Of a stretch of 64,000 nt of DNA, positions 1 to 10,314 are shown one piece after another. Origin of the DNA: Paenibacillus sp. UNC451MF (GTDB lineage: Bacteria; Bacillota; Bacilli; Paenibacillales; NBRC-103111); contig NZ_JMLS01000004.1 of assembly GCF_000686845.1 (NCBI RefSeq), forward strand, positions 335,783 to 399,782, in the 5' to 3' direction. Under the pieces are notes generated by a model. It saw only the letters and a list, made by a program, of their open reading frames with translations, was not told the DNA's origin and did not search any database. The position numbers were made by a program, and so were the translations under genes. The number at the start of each line of letters is the position of its first letter. Position 1 is the first letter of the stretch.

Positions 1-415
1 CAACACCGTTCTTTAATCCGGCAGAAGTTACAAGCTTGGCCAGCTCCAACGATTCTTCCAAATTTGTTGCCGTCGGCTTCTCGCAATAAATATGTTTACC
101 GGCCGCAATAGCTTGACGTATGCTTTGGGCGCGATGAACGGTCGTTTGAGAATCAAAATAAATTGTATTGTTCGGGTCAGCCAAGCAGCTGGCAAGATCA
201 GTGCTCCAACGAGTCAGACCATGGGCCTCTGCTAACGCTTTCAATTTATGCTCCTGACGACCAACCAAAATCGGGTCAGGCATAATTACATCTCCATTAG
301 GCAGCGTTACGCCACCCTGCTTACGGATAGCCAGAATGGATCGGATCAAATGCTGATTCGTCCCCATGCGTCCTGTAACCCCATTCATTATGATTCCAAC
401 ATTGTGTACTGTCAT
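1..415 (-). CDS. Gfo/Idh/MocA family oxidoreductase, N-terminal part
   Basis: The gene runs off the left edge; only the first 138 residues are visible. An N-terminal nucleotide-binding segment of the form VGIIMNGVTGRMG is followed by the EKP motif (about residues 112-114, in YCEKPTA) typical of NAD(P)-dependent sugar or inositol dehydrogenases of this family. The start ATG at 413-415 is preceded by GGAGAGGGG. Members oxidise sugar hydroxyls; the substrate cannot be read from this fragment. The C-terminal substrate-binding domain lies outside the window. Family is fairly sure, function open. Confidence 0.85.
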   Translation of the reverse strand, partial: MTVHNVGIIMNGVTGRMGTNQHLIRSILAIRKQGGVTLPNGDVIMPDPILVGRQEHKLKALAEAHGLTRWSTDLASCLADPNNTIYFDSQTTVHRAQSIRQAIAAGKHIYCEKPTATNLEESLELAKLVTSAGLKNGV

Positions 416-574
416 TGTTTGAATCCCCTCTCCATTCATAGTAGCAGGTGTCATTATGCCACCGCTTAGTATATAAAACCTATACTTTCATACTAGTTAT
501 AAACGAAGAGTAAGTCTTATCATTTTAAGAACTGTATTCTAACTATTGGAACCCTTTTGTCCGAAACGATGGCA

Positions 575-608
575 CAAAAATAACCGTCCACAAATAAATA
601 GGACGGTT
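575..608 (-). terminator. Intrinsic terminator of the DinB-like gene
   Basis: Arms AACCGTCC (582-589) and GGACGGTT (601-608) form an 8-bp stem that on the minus strand is followed by ATTTTTG. It sits just past the stop of the DinB-like gene. Confidence 0.75.
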
Positions 609-641
609 GGATACTGATAGCCTTTGTTGATAATAAATTGA

Positions 642-1142
642 TTACGAATACCAATATAAAGCATATTCAGTCATTACGGAGGCATGCCCCATTTGACGAA
701 GCATAGCCGTTATGTTACCGCGATGGTATGTAGCGTGGTTCACAATTTGCAAAAGAATCTCGGAGTAGCTAGTATCCCTAACCCCTGCATATGGGTTGTC
801 AAGGGTTATTGTTTCATCCATATTGTCCAAAGTAACCAAAATGGCTCTATACCGCTCAGCAAGCTCCGCATATAGAATTTCCATTTCCCTTACGCTCTTG
901 GCTTCCGTTTGCTCTTGCAGCTGGAATGATTCAGCTAGCGCTTCATTCATACTTTTGCCGTAAAGAATTTTTAACCAACAGGTATCCACGATGTAGATAT
1001 GGGATATGGCCTTGCATACAGAACTGAACACACTCTGTATTTCTCTTGTATAAACTTCCTCTGGAAGCTCCTTGAGACGATTGATCATCGTTTGATTCGC
1101 CCAAACATGAAAGTCGTACATTTTTTTAGCTGGATTTTCCAA
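642..1142 (-). CDS. DinB/YfiT-like metal-binding protein
   Basis: A 166-residue four-helix-bundle protein of the DinB superfamily. The expected metal triad is visible as His48 (AISHIYIVD), His136 and His140 (VNHATYHRGN). Family members include thiol-dependent S-transferases and damage-inducible proteins of mostly unknown substrate. The start is a TTG preceded by GAGGAG; no ATG in frame has a comparable site. It stands alone with its own terminator, between a sugar oxidoreductase and a terpenoid synthase, neither of which informs its job. Confidence 0.8.
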   Translation of the reverse strand: MENPAKKMYDFHVWANQTMINRLKELPEEVYTREIQSVFSSVCKAISHIYIVDTCWLKILYGKSMNEALAESFQLQEQTEAKSVREMEILYAELAERYRAILVTLDNMDETITLDNPYAGVRDTSYSEILLQIVNHATYHRGNITAMLRQMGHASVMTEYALYWYS

Positions 1143-1267
1143 AGCAGCTCATCTCCTCTTCTTCGTCAATCGCTAGAATTATTAATTACCTTTATAATAA
1201 AACAGCTACCCTGACAACTGTATGTCAAGATAGCTGAAGTAGTTATGTTCTGTTAGAAAATCCTTGA

Positions 1268-2092
1268 TCAATTCATCACGCGTCCTACAATTTTGAGTAC
1301 TGCATCTCTTGTTAATTTACTGCCACCCGCAGACAGGAGATTGATTGTAGCATGAGCTAGAGCTAGAGGTATTTTACAAAATTTCAATGCCGGACCTTGC
1401 TTGAGGTCTGCAATGTAAGAATCGGCAATTTGTAAATTGCGCCGAGTATACTCCTGCATTTCCTTAAAGTCCCATCCATTCGGATAGAAATCAACACCGC
1501 GCTCAAGGTCTTCTTTGCGATTACGAAGAATATTTACCGCCTGCAGCCCTCTTCCGAAAGCAACAGCCTTTTCACGATCAGATGGGGTCCCGTCATACCA
1601 CAGCCACAGCTCGGACAACATTTCTCCAACCATCCCCGCCACACTGTAAGTGTATCGGTCCAAATCCTCTTCCGTTTGAATACTCCACCCGTCTTGGACC
1701 CAATCAGCCATTTGAGACGACATTTTGGCAATATAAGGGATAATGACGGGCAATGCGGTAGTCGGGCATAGCCGCACCCACTCATCCAACTGGTACGTTA
1801 CCGCCGGCAGCTTATCACGGTGAGGGGCCAGAACCTGTTGCGTAGCTTCAGTTACATGATCGGATTGAAAAGCATCTCGTATTCCGACTAATAATTGCAC
1901 TTTTAATTCATCCGGCAGCTCTTCATGATCCTCAATTTCATCTATGGCTCTCATGCAAAGATAAGCCGATGATACCGCTTCCTTCAATCCTGTTTCCAAT
2001 TGACTGATTGGAATATAGAAAGTGCGGCTTGTTTTTTTCAACATGGTCATTGCATCATTTAGGACGATGTTATTGATGAGTGCTCCCTCCAA
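1268..2092 (-). CDS. Squalene/phytoene synthase family protein
   Basis: A head-to-head prenyl transferase of about 270 residues. The first Asp-rich motif is DEIED (residues 51-55 if counted from 2092). The second reads NILRNRKED (187-195), with Asn where many relatives have Asp; this variant also occurs in Bacillales homologues, as far as I recall. It would condense two prenyl diphosphates (C15 or C20) to a squalene- or phytoene-type product at the membrane; no desaturase or cyclase gene is nearby. The start is unclear: TTG at 2092 has no ribosome binding site, while a GGAGGGAG lies between it and an in-frame ATC at 2077 (8 nt spacing). Confidence 0.85.
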   Translation of the reverse strand: MEGALINNIVLNDAMTMLKKTSRTFYIPISQLETGLKEAVSSAYLCMRAIDEIEDHEELPDELKVQLLVGIRDAFQSDHVTEATQQVLAPHRDKLPAVTYQLDEWVRLCPTTALPVIIPYIAKMSSQMADWVQDGWSIQTEEDLDRYTYSVAGMVGEMLSELWLWYDGTPSDREKAVAFGRGLQAVNILRNRKEDLERGVDFYPNGWDFKEMQEYTRRNLQIADSYIADLKQGPALKFCKIPLALAHATINLLSAGGSKLTRDAVLKIVGRVMN

Positions 2093-2224
2093 GTATGCGC
2101 TTAGCTATTATCTGTTCGTAGCATTTATTCCATGATAACACAAAATCATATGTTCAAGCCAAATAAGATTGCATTTTCTAACGATATCGCTGCTTTCCTA
2201 CCAATAACAGAAGACCTCACGGTA

Positions 2225-2262
2225 AAAGACCTTCTGCAAAGGAAACTGTTGCAGAAGGCCTG
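2225..2262 (-). terminator. Intrinsic terminator of the araDBA operon
   Basis: A 10-bp stem CCTTCTGCAA (2230-2239) / TTGCAGAAGG (2249-2258) followed on the minus strand by TCTTTT, directly after the araA stop. Confidence 0.85.
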
Positions 2263-2281
2263 GTAAGTGCCAATTATTTTA

Positions 2282-3775
2282 TTATGATCTCATACGCCAG
2301 TACAAGTCATTCCATCTTAATTCATTGCGCAATGCTGGAATCGTGCTGTTTTGATTGATGAGCACACATTCAATTCCCACCATCTCAGACCAATCTGCAA
2401 GCTGTTCCGCGGACACCACGTATGAGAACACTGTATGATGCGCTCCTCCTGCATGAATCCACGCCTCCGCTGCAAGATTCAACGTTGGCTGTGGCTTCCA
2501 AAGAACACGTGCCACCGGCAGCTTAGGCATAGCTTGTTCAGGCTTCACAGCATCCACCTCGTTGACAACGAGACGGAAGCGATTACCCATGTCAATGATT
2601 GAAGCATTAAGCGCGGCTCCGCCGCTGCCATCGAAGATGAGTCGAGCCGGATCGGCTTTACCGCCAATGGAAAGAGGATGCACTTCAATAGTAGGCCGTG
2701 TGGCTGCAATAGTCGGACACACTTCAAGCATATGCGATCCAAGTACAAGCTCATTCCCCGGTTCAAAATGATACGTGTAATCTTCCATAAAGGAAGTACC
2801 TACATTACCTGAGATCAGCTTCATGGTCCGCACCAACGCAGCTGTCTTCCAATCGCCTTCTCCTCCAAACCCGTATCCTGCTGCCATCAAACGCTGAGCG
2901 GCCAAACCGGGCAGCTGCTTCATGCCGTGCAAATCCTCAAAGGTAGTCGTGAAGGCGCCAAAGCCTCCTTCTTCGAGAAATGATTTCATTCCCAATTCAA
3001 TCCTGGCTTGCTCGAGAATGGCTTCGCGAATAGGACCCGCAGCACGTCCTTCCGGAGAGATACTATACAAATCGTTGTACTCCTCAAATAACCGATTCAC
3101 TTCATTCTCCGAAATATCGTTTATCCTTTGAACCAAATCCCCGATGCCATAACCATTCACCGACCAGCCGAATTTGATTTGTGCTTCTACCTTATCTCCT
3201 TCAGTAACGGCAACCTGTCGCATATTATCACCAAATCTTGCCACCTTCAAGCTGCGTCCTTCCGTAAAGGCAACCGCCGTATTCATCCATCCTCCGATAC
3301 GGCTTCGAACCTGTGGATCCTCCCAGTAACCTACGACAACTTTACGGGCGATCCCCATTCTTGCTCCGATAAAGCCATACTCACGGTCACCATGTGCAGA
3401 TTGGTTCAAGTTCATAAAGTCCATATCGATGCTGTCCCATGGAATATCACGGTTATACTGCGTATGGAGATGAAGCAGTGGCTTGCGCAGCTCAGAAAGC
3501 CCGGCGATCCACATCTTCGCAGGTGAGAACGTATGCATCCAAGTGATAATTCCTGCGCAGGTATCATCTGCGTTAGCTTCGATACATAGATTGCGAATCG
3601 CCTCGGGAGTAGTAAGTACAGGCTTGAAAACAACCTTAAACGGGATTGCCGGATCGTTATCCAGTCCTTCGGTAATCCGTGCGGAATGCTCGTCTACTTC
3701 CTTGAGTGTTTCTGGACCGTATAAATGCTGGCTTCCAGTAACAAACCAAAACGTATATGGTTTTATGGATAACAT
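2282..3775 (-). CDS. araA: L-arabinose isomerase
   Basis: Converts L-arabinose to L-ribulose in the cytoplasm. The 497-residue length and the N-terminus ([12 protein letters not shown]) match AraA. Segments carrying the metal- and substrate-binding Glu and His residues are visible: [33 protein letters not shown] and [14 protein letters not shown]. The start ATG follows GGAGG at 9 nt. It is the last gene of araD-araB-araA, 61 bp after araB, and is followed by a strong terminator. Expression should be controlled by AraR through the box upstream of araD. Confidence 0.97.
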   Translation of the reverse strand: MLSIKPYTFWFVTGSQHLYGPETLKEVDEHSARITEGLDNDPAIPFKVVFKPVLTTPEAIRNLCIEANADDTCAGIITWMHTFSPAKMWIAGLSELRKPLLHLHTQYNRDIPWDSIDMDFMNLNQSAHGDREYGFIGARMGIARKVVVGYWEDPQVRSRIGGWMNTAVAFTEGRSLKVARFGDNMRQVAVTEGDKVEAQIKFGWSVNGYGIGDLVQRINDISENEVNRLFEEYNDLYSISPEGRAAGPIREAILEQARIELGMKSFLEEGGFGAFTTTFEDLHGMKQLPGLAAQRLMAAGYGFGGEGDWKTAALVRTMKLISGNVGTSFMEDYTYHFEPGNELVLGSHMLEVCPTIAATRPTIEVHPLSIGGKADPARLIFDGSGGAALNASIIDMGNRFRLVVNEVDAVKPEQAMPKLPVARVLWKPQPTLNLAAEAWIHAGGAHHTVFSYVVSAEQLADWSEMVGIECVLINQNSTIPALRNELRWNDLYWRMRS

Positions 3776-3836
3776 GGTAAATAACCTCCTAATAAGTGCA
3801 TTGTTATAGGATAAACAAGTCCTTTTGTATCGCGGA

Positions 3837-5507
3837 CTACCGAGCCGCTTCCTTGATCGACTTCAGACGCTTCATAACATCGTTCTCACCGCGACCAAAG
3901 TAATTATGAAGCTTGTTATATTCTTCATATAGCTTTTCATAGACAGCTACATGCTCTGGGATAGGCTTATAAGTTTCTTCGCGAACTCGGGCCATTTTCT
4001 CTGCCGCCTCCACGATCGTATCGTAACCGCCTTGAGCTGCCCCTGCTGCGACGGCTCCGAACATAGCCGCGCCTAAAGCCGGCGTCTGCTTGGAATCGGC
4101 AATTTTAATTTCACGATTCGTGACATCCGCATAAATTTGCATTAATAACCGATTTTTCTGCGGAAGTCCGCCGCACGCGTAAAGCTCGTTTACCTCGACT
4201 CCGTTATCGTGGAACGCATCTACGATTTTTCTGGTGCCAAAAGCCGTTGCCTCCAGAAGCGTTCGGTAAATTTCTTCGGGCTTAGTCAGCAATGTGCAGC
4301 CCACCAATAATCCCGTTAAATCCGTATCCACCAATACAGAACGATTTCCGTTCCACCAATCGAGAGCTAGGAGACCCGTTTCTCCTGGCTTGTATGCTGA
4401 AGCTCTTTTTTCCAGCCATTCATGAACATGGATGCCTTCCTTAAGAGCCGCTTCGTGCACATAAGCTGGTACCGCCTCATCTACGTACCATGCAAAAATG
4501 TCCCCCACTGCGGATTGCCCCGCTTCATAGCCCAGGTATCCTGGAATGATTCCATCTTCTACAACGCCGCACATACCTTCAACCTGCCGTTCTTCATTTC
4601 CAAGCAGCAGATGGCAAATCGAAGTTCCCATCGCCATGACTAGCTTGCCAGGTGTAACCACCCCAACACCTGGAACGGCAGCGTGTGCATCAACATTCCC
4701 AACCGCTACGGCTGTACCAGCTTTCAGACCCGTCAGCCTTGCCATATCTTCTGTCAGTTCTCCAGCCTTTGTCCCCAAAGGCACAACCTCGCCGCGCAGC
4801 TTTGTGCTTGTCAGCTTTTCCAATCTCGGGTCCAGTGCTTTAAAGAAAGCCTCACTCGGATAACCGTCCTGCTTATGCCATATCGCTTTGTAGCCTGCTG
4901 TGCAGCTGTTTCTAAGACGGTTTCCCGTCATCTGGGAAACAACCCAATCCGCCGCTTCCAGAAACTGATCCGTCTTTTCATATATATCCGGATCTTCGTT
5001 AAGGATCTGCCATATTTTCGCAACCATCCACTCGGAAGAAATTTTGCCTCCATACCGTGGTAAAAACGATTCGCCCCTCTGCTGAGCCAGCTCATTGATT
5101 CGATTCGCCTCATCCTGTGCCGCATGATGCTTCCAAAGCTTCACCCAGCTATGCGGTTTCGCCCGCAGCTCCGGATCGAAGCATAGCGGCTTTCCTTCAG
5201 CATTGACAGGCAGCATTGTGCAAGCTGTAAAATCAATACCAATGCCGATAACGTCTGCCGGGTTCACTCTTGAGGTTTGGATAATTGCGGGAACAGAACG
5301 TTTAAGCACCTCGATGTAATCCGCTGGATGCTGAAGTGCCCAATCGTGATCGAGCTTTAGTCCCGAATCAGGGAGCTTCTCGTCAATCACATTGTGAGGG
5401 TAAGGGGTAACATGATCAGCAACCTCTGTACCGTCCGAAAGATCGACCAATACGGCACGTCCTGATTCCGTTCCATAATCTATGCCTACAGCATACTTTT
5501 TTCCCAT
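3837..5507 (-). CDS. araB: Ribulokinase
   Basis: ATP-dependent phosphorylation of L-ribulose to L-ribulose 5-phosphate. A 556-residue FGGY-family kinase: the N-terminal phosphate-binding segment is [15 protein letters not shown], followed by the ribulokinase-type [11 protein letters not shown] segment, and the C-terminal ATPase half contains [17 protein letters not shown]. Length agrees with bacterial AraB. The ATG start has GGAGGAG upstream. It is the middle gene of the araDBA operon. Confidence 0.96.
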   Translation of the reverse strand: MGKKYAVGIDYGTESGRAVLVDLSDGTEVADHVTPYPHNVIDEKLPDSGLKLDHDWALQHPADYIEVLKRSVPAIIQTSRVNPADVIGIGIDFTACTMLPVNAEGKPLCFDPELRAKPHSWVKLWKHHAAQDEANRINELAQQRGESFLPRYGGKISSEWMVAKIWQILNEDPDIYEKTDQFLEAADWVVSQMTGNRLRNSCTAGYKAIWHKQDGYPSEAFFKALDPRLEKLTSTKLRGEVVPLGTKAGELTEDMARLTGLKAGTAVAVGNVDAHAAVPGVGVVTPGKLVMAMGTSICHLLLGNEERQVEGMCGVVEDGIIPGYLGYEAGQSAVGDIFAWYVDEAVPAYVHEAALKEGIHVHEWLEKRASAYKPGETGLLALDWWNGNRSVLVDTDLTGLLVGCTLLTKPEEIYRTLLEATAFGTRKIVDAFHDNGVEVNELYACGGLPQKNRLLMQIYADVTNREIKIADSKQTPALGAAMFGAVAAGAAQGGYDTIVEAAEKMARVREETYKPIPEHVAVYEKLYEEYNKLHNYFGRGENDVMKRLKSIKEAAR

Positions 5508-5561
5508 ACGTTTCTATGCTCCTCCTTAGATCGCTTTTCTTATCATCCAAGATACTTCTTA

Positions 5562-6251
5562 CTACCTCTGTCCGTAATACGCGTTCGCACCATGCTTACG
5601 CAAAAAATGACGATCAAGCAGCGTTTGGTCCATAGATGGAATATGTGCATTTAATGCTTTCGTGTGGTAACCCATCTTGGCCACCTCTTCTAACACTACT
5701 GCATTATGTACTGCCTGATGCGGATCCTTCCCCCAGTTGAACGGAGCATGTGAATGAACCAGAACGCCTGGAAGCTGGAGTGGGTCACGGCCTCGGAACG
5801 TCTCTACTATGACATTGCCGGTTTCAAGCTCATAAGCCCCTTGAATTTCGGTCTCCGTCATCGCTCTCGTACAAGGAACCTCTCCGTAAAAATAGTCGGC
5901 ATGAGTCGTTCCGAGTGCTGGAATACCTCTTCCCGCTTGTGCCCATATGGTTGCCCATGGCGAATGAGTATGTACAATACCGCCAACTTGCGGGAATGCT
6001 TTGTAAAGCACCAGATGTGTAGGTGTGTCCGAAGAAGGTCTGAGCTTCCCTTCTACCTGGTTCCCTTCCAGATCGATTACGACTAGATCTTCAAGCTTAA
6101 GCTTCTCGTAAGGAACTCCGCTTGGTTTAATTACAACAAGGCCTTGATCACGGTCGATACCGCTTACATTTCCCCAAGTAAACGTAACAAGACCGTATTT
6201 GGGCAAATCCAGATTCGCTTCCAAAACGGCCTGCTTGAGTTGTAATAACAA
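5562..6251 (-). CDS. araD: L-ribulose-5-phosphate 4-epimerase
   Basis: Epimerises L-ribulose 5-phosphate to D-xylulose 5-phosphate, linking arabinose to the pentose phosphate pathway. The 229-residue protein belongs to the class II aldolase/adducin fold; zinc ligands are in [10 protein letters not shown] and [12 protein letters not shown], and the substrate loop is TWGNVSGID. The start is TTG, with AAAGGTGA upstream. It is the first gene of araDBA; a -10 hexamer overlapped by an AraR palindrome lies about 50 bp upstream. Confidence 0.96.
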   Translation of the reverse strand: MLLQLKQAVLEANLDLPKYGLVTFTWGNVSGIDRDQGLVVIKPSGVPYEKLKLEDLVVIDLEGNQVEGKLRPSSDTPTHLVLYKAFPQVGGIVHTHSPWATIWAQAGRGIPALGTTHADYFYGEVPCTRAMTETEIQGAYELETGNVIVETFRGRDPLQLPGVLVHSHAPFNWGKDPHQAVHNAVVLEEVAKMGYHTKALNAHIPSMDQTLLDRHFLRKHGANAYYGQR

Positions 6252-6295
6252 CTTGTATCATCACCTTTCCAAAGACGAATAAGTCCGATACCGTT

Positions 6296-6317
6296 ATTAT
6301 ATATTTGTACGTACAAT
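6296..6317 (-). promoter_or_regulatory. araR box: AraR operator and -10 box of araDBA
   Basis: The palindrome ATTTGTACGTACAAT (6303-6317) closely matches the AraR operator known from Bacillus subtilis. It abuts a minus-strand TATAAT (6296-6301), so bound repressor would cover the araD promoter. No convincing -35 hexamer was found. It lies between the araR stop and the araD start. Confidence 0.8.
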
Positions 6318-6327
6318 TTTTCTACAA

Positions 6328-7425
6328 TTATTTTATTGGCTTTGTCGATTCTCTAATAATAAGCTCTGGTTCAATGACATTGCAGGTCATTGTGTCCGTA
6401 TTTTGCTCAATCATAGCAATCAGCATATCCGCTGCCATAATCCCCATATCTGCTTTGGGATGAGTTAGTGTGGTCAGCTTAACCTCGGTTGCAACAGCCA
6501 AAGACGAATCATCGAATCCGACGATTGAGATATGCTCCGGCACACTCAGTCCCGCCTGTCTTACGGCTTCAAGCAGCATGATTGCCAACTCGTCGTTGTA
6601 GCATACGAAAGCTGTAGGACGCTCCGTTTCATTACTTAGCATCTCTAATCCGGCCTCGAACGGTTTGGTCGCCTTATCCTCCGTCGTGTAGTGGATTACA
6701 GAATCCGGTAGCAGCGGAACCCTAAATTCTTGATGCGCTTTAATAAAGCCTTTGAGCCGATTGACGCCCTGCAAATCATCCATTTTGAAAAAACCTGCTA
6801 TTCTTCGGTGTCCGAGCTTGATCAGATGCTCTGCGGCTTTGTAACCACCTGCTTCATCATCCACCTTAATGTACGGACAATTGATTTCTGGATAACTCTC
6901 ATTGATCATTATGAATGGAATGTCTTGGTAATTCAACGTCAAATAATAGCTTAAATTCGGGTTGCCCTCCGCGCTCTTGGTCGGCTCGATAATAAGGCCG
7001 CTTAATGGCTGGCTCATCATCATCTGCAAGCTTTCCCTCTCCTTGTCCTTGTCATTGTCTGTGCTGGACAAAAGCATACGGTATCCTTTGTTCCGCAATG
7101 CCGCTTCAGCTCCACGTACAATATGAGGGAAAATATAATCCGATATATACGTTGTGATTATTCCAATCGTCTGTACATCTTGCTGTTTCCGTGCTGTTTG
7201 TGGATTAGAGACAAAGGTTCCTCTGCCTTGAACCCTGAAAATCCAACCCTCCTGCTCCAGCACTCCGAACGTTTGTCTCACCGTTTGTCTGCTCATTCGA
7301 AACTGTTCTGCTATCTCATTCTCTGTCGGCATTTGATCGTCGGGCTTTAACTTACCCGATTGTAGCCAAGACAATATTTCTTGTTTCAATATCAAATACT
7401 TTGGCTGCTGCTTAGCGTCTGTCAT
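6328..7425 (-). CDS. araR: AraR-type arabinose repressor (GntR HTH, LacI-like sensor)
   Basis: A 365-residue chimera: an N-terminal GntR-type winged helix (about residues 8-75, with MPTENEIAEQFRMSRQTVRQ) joined to a LacI/periplasmic-binding-like effector domain (from about QTIGIITTYISDYIF to the end). This is the AraR architecture of Bacillus, where L-arabinose releases DNA. The reading frame stays open 24 codons further upstream, but GAGGTGA 7 nt before the ATG at 7425 fixes the start used here. Palindromes resembling AraR boxes lie in front of araD and of this gene, implying control of araDBA and autoregulation. Confidence 0.93.
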   Translation of the reverse strand: MTDAKQQPKYLILKQEILSWLQSGKLKPDDQMPTENEIAEQFRMSRQTVRQTFGVLEQEGWIFRVQGRGTFVSNPQTARKQQDVQTIGIITTYISDYIFPHIVRGAEAALRNKGYRMLLSSTDNDKDKERESLQMMMSQPLSGLIIEPTKSAEGNPNLSYYLTLNYQDIPFIMINESYPEINCPYIKVDDEAGGYKAAEHLIKLGHRRIAGFFKMDDLQGVNRLKGFIKAHQEFRVPLLPDSVIHYTTEDKATKPFEAGLEMLSNETERPTAFVCYNDELAIMLLEAVRQAGLSVPEHISIVGFDDSSLAVATEVKLTTLTHPKADMGIMAADMLIAMIEQNTDTMTCNVIEPELIIRESTKPIK

Positions 7426-7497
7426 AAAAGTCACCTCAAAAAGAACCAATTCCATGCTGGTCATTCCTAATTTTATGTTCATTATATCATTATTCAA

Positions 7498-7512
7498 AGT
7501 TGTAAGTACATA
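7498..7512 (-). promoter_or_regulatory. araR box: Second AraR-like box, upstream of araR
   Basis: TTGTAAGTACA (7500-7510) is a near-palindrome one base away from the core of the box in front of araD (TTGTACGTACA). It is in the 113-bp gap between the sugar-binding protein gene and araR, so autorepression is likely. Confidence 0.55.
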
Positions 7513-7538
7513 TTATGCAAGGTAACTGGCAGAGGCTG

Positions 7539-8519
7539 TTATTTTTCGGCAAAGGGGAACAACAGCTTTTGGTTTTCTTTTGAATACATATTTTCTTTAG
7601 TAATCAGTTCAGAGCCTGTATCGATCGTGCTTTCCAGCTTATCCCCATTCACAGCCTGAAGCGCGGCTTTTATGGCCAAATATCCCATGTTGAACGGCTT
7701 CTGTACTACAGTAGCAAGCAGAATGCCTTCCTCCAAAAAAGCGATCTCATTCATAGAGCTATCAAAACCAACCATCTTCACACGTTCAGTTGCCCCTAGC
7801 TCTTTTACGGCTTTAGCGGCACCGACGGCAGATGGTTCGTTCAACCCGATAATTCCCTTGATGGCCGGTTCGTTTGTAATCAGGTATTTGGCGATGTCAT
7901 ATGCCTTTTCCTCCGATGCATTGCTGTAAAAGGTACCGAAGACAGAGATTCCCGCAGCTTTCAAGCTGTCTCGGACGCCCCGCTCCCGTTCCATCGCAGT
8001 TGTAGACCCTTTGACAAAGCTGATAATAGCTACGGAACTATCTCTTGGAAGGCTGCCCTGGATGGATTGCCCCGCTTTTAACCCTGCAGCATAGTTGTCC
8101 GTCGCGATGAAACTGGAAGAGATCCCGCCTTCAAGGCCCGAGTCTACCGTAATCAGCTTTATGCCGGACTGTACAATCTTCTTCGCAACAGGAACGACAC
8201 GGTTATAATCAGTCGCCGCCATCACAATCGCCTTTGGCTTTTGGGTTATCGTCTGCTCGAAGAGCGTGATTTGCTCCTCCACATCAGATTCGTTTACAGT
8301 CCCGACTACTTCCACTTTAACACCATATTCTTTAGCTGCTGCAAAAACACCCTGCTTCATCACTTCCCAAAACTCTACTCTAGAGTCGATCGTCTTAGGA
8401 ACAAACAAGATCGGGCTATCTTTTGTAGACAGTTTGGCGGACACTCCTGCTGCAGCTGAATAAACAGCCGTTGATAATACGACTGCGGAAAGCGCTAGGC
8501 CCAGCCATTTTTTATTCAC
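7539..8519 (-). CDS. Sugar-binding protein of the sensor kinase module (AraP-like)
   Basis: A 326-residue periplasmic-binding-protein family 4 (RbsB-like) protein with an N-terminal hydrophobic segment (about residues 5-25) but no lipobox Cys; it is either anchored by that segment or cleaved after VSA. The frame is open upstream into the kinase gene, but GTG at 8519 with AGGAG 9 nt upstream removes the overlap. It directly follows the kinase gene. In Geobacillus stearothermophilus a similar protein (AraP) presents arabinose to the kinase AraS. The neighbouring genes make that role the best guess here; direct transport is less likely because the importer has its own lipoprotein. Confidence 0.85.
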   Translation of the reverse strand: MNKKWLGLALSAVVLSTAVYSAAAGVSAKLSTKDSPILFVPKTIDSRVEFWEVMKQGVFAAAKEYGVKVEVVGTVNESDVEEQITLFEQTITQKPKAIVMAATDYNRVVPVAKKIVQSGIKLITVDSGLEGGISSSFIATDNYAAGLKAGQSIQGSLPRDSSVAIISFVKGSTTAMERERGVRDSLKAAGISVFGTFYSNASEEKAYDIAKYLITNEPAIKGIIGLNEPSAVGAAKAVKELGATERVKMVGFDSSMNEIAFLEEGILLATVVQKPFNMGYLAIKAALQAVNGDKLESTIDTGSELITKENMYSKENQKLLFPFAEK

Positions 8520-8550
8520 TATGACACACTCCTGTCTTGAGAGCTTCGCT

Positions 8551-10314
8551 TCATGAAAGTGAGGGGATTCTAACGATAGCCGTTGTTCCTTCCTCCGGTT
8601 CACTTTCAAACCTTAACCCGTAAGACTCGCCAAAGTAGAGCTTGATTCGATGGTTGACATTATGCAGCCCTACTCCTTTGTCATTCTCCGCTTCGCGGGA
8701 CTTCCAGAGCAGCTGCTCCAGCTTATCCGGCATGATCCCTACCCCATCATCCATGACACGCAGCTCTATGTCATCGCCCACCTTACTGCCAGTGATCCGA
8801 ATAATTCCTTTGTCAGCCTTATACTTAATTCCATGATAGATCGCGTTTTCAACGAGAGGCTGCAGCACAATTCTTAGCATTTTACATTCCAGGATCTCAG
8901 GACTCACATCGATCGAATAAGCAAATTTGTTTCTGTAGCGGATGCTCTGGATCGTTAAATAGTTTTCAACATGCTGTAACTCCACCGCAATCGCTACGAG
9001 TTCCTCCCCTTTGCCTATACTTGCCCGCAGAAGCTTGGACAAGGCTGAGGTCATTGTAACCACATCCGCCATTTTGCCTGTCTCTGCCATCCAAATGATT
9101 GAATCGAGCGTATTATATAGAAAATGTGGCTGTATTTGCGCCTGAAGCGCCTTGAGCTCGCTGCTCCGTTTCATTTTTTGCTCTTCTACAATTTGACTCA
9201 TCAATTCTCTTATTTTGCCGATCATCAGATTAAACGTACGCGCCAGCTTGCCGATTTCGTTAGTGCTGTCGATATCTACACGAATATCGAAATCGCCTTT
9301 TTCTACCTTCTTCATATGGATATCCAGCTTTTTAATTGATTTGGTCAGTGTATAAGAAATTATGATTGAGATAGCAAGCGCGACGATGAGGCACAGTAAT
9401 CCCCACAAGGCAGAAGATAGCTGCATCTTTTGCTTATTTCCGACAAGATCATCCGGATAAGTGACACCTACGATTTTCCATCTGAAATCCGTCGTTCGTA
9501 TCGTATATATTTTGCTATCAATCCCATTTCCTGCTACGAAGGAGCTGTCTTTTGCATTCAGAACTGACGTCAGCTGCTCAGACTTCATTTGTGTATATAT
9601 GATTTGCTGCTGCGGATGATAGATAAGATCGCCGGTAGGATCGAGTATGAACACATATCCACGTTTGCCAAGATGGATTTGCTTGCATAAATCATTGATC
9701 ACGTTATAGTTCAAATCTACCAACAAGACACCGCTCGAGGACGCATCGTTTGCTCCAGGGAGCTGCCGGCTAATCGATACAACCCACCGGTACTCGTTAT
9801 AAAAAATATGCTGTACATGCGAGGAGGAGATCACTACGCTGCCTTGGGCATCTGTTGTTTTGCGGTACCAATCCTGACCTGTCAGCTCAACGTATGATTT
9901 GGTTTGCGATGCAAGTCTATCTGACACCACAGCTCCGTTAGAGCCTACAAACATAATGGAAGCGATATCATTTCGGGATGAGACGATGGATCGAAAAAAA
10001 CCGCGAAGCTGTTCTTGAATTTGATTTCCTTCCTGAGTACCTGGGTCTGGTAAAGAGGCGAACCTCTTGAGATCTCCACTGCTGAAAGCCAAAGCGGAGA
10101 TGCTTTTCATATTGTCTAAATAGGTTTGGATGTTCGTATTTACCTGCCCGATAAGCTCGGTGGTATATTCCATTGAATTATCCGTTACCGCATCAGCAGA
10201 TAGCAGGTAGGAGCTGTAGCTTAAAATAACCGTCGTACACAGGATGAGGCAGGAAAAAGCGAGGGCAATATTCGTATGAATACTCTTAAACCGAAACAAA
10301 CGGCGAAAAGTCAT
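8551..10314 (-). CDS. YesM-type sensor histidine kinase (AraS-like)
   Basis: A 587-residue membrane kinase: transmembrane segment about 14-37, a long extracellular dCache-like sensor (40-295), second transmembrane segment about 299-322, HAMP (323-375), then a HisKA_7TM/His_kinase domain with phosphorylatable His397 in QIQPHFLYNTLDSI and a C-terminal ATPase domain (VENAIYHGIKYK, DDGVGI, KGVGLHNV). It overlaps the response regulator gene by 4 nt, so the two are translationally coupled. The following gene encodes an extracytoplasmic sugar-binding protein that could feed it its signal. Confidence 0.94.
   Translation of the reverse strand: MTFRRLFRFKSIHTNIALAFSCLILCTTVILSYSSYLLSADAVTDNSMEYTTELIGQVNTNIQTYLDNMKSISALAFSSGDLKRFASLPDPGTQEGNQIQEQLRGFFRSIVSSRNDIASIMFVGSNGAVVSDRLASQTKSYVELTGQDWYRKTTDAQGSVVISSSHVQHIFYNEYRWVVSISRQLPGANDASSSGVLLVDLNYNVINDLCKQIHLGKRGYVFILDPTGDLIYHPQQQIIYTQMKSEQLTSVLNAKDSSFVAGNGIDSKIYTIRTTDFRWKIVGVTYPDDLVGNKQKMQLSSALWGLLCLIVALAISIIISYTLTKSIKKLDIHMKKVEKGDFDIRVDIDSTNEIGKLARTFNLMIGKIRELMSQIVEEQKMKRSSELKALQAQIQPHFLYNTLDSIIWMAETGKMADVVTMTSALSKLLRASIGKGEELVAIAVELQHVENYLTIQSIRYRNKFAYSIDVSPEILECKMLRIVLQPLVENAIYHGIKYKADKGIIRITGSKVGDDIELRVMDDGVGIMPDKLEQLLWKSREAENDKGVGLHNVNHRIKLYFGESYGLRFESEPEEGTTAIVRIPSLS

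Noticed and set aside
3128..3526. Plus-strand open frame of 132 codons opposite araA
   Set aside because: Antisense shadow of a highly conserved enzyme gene, no start signals.
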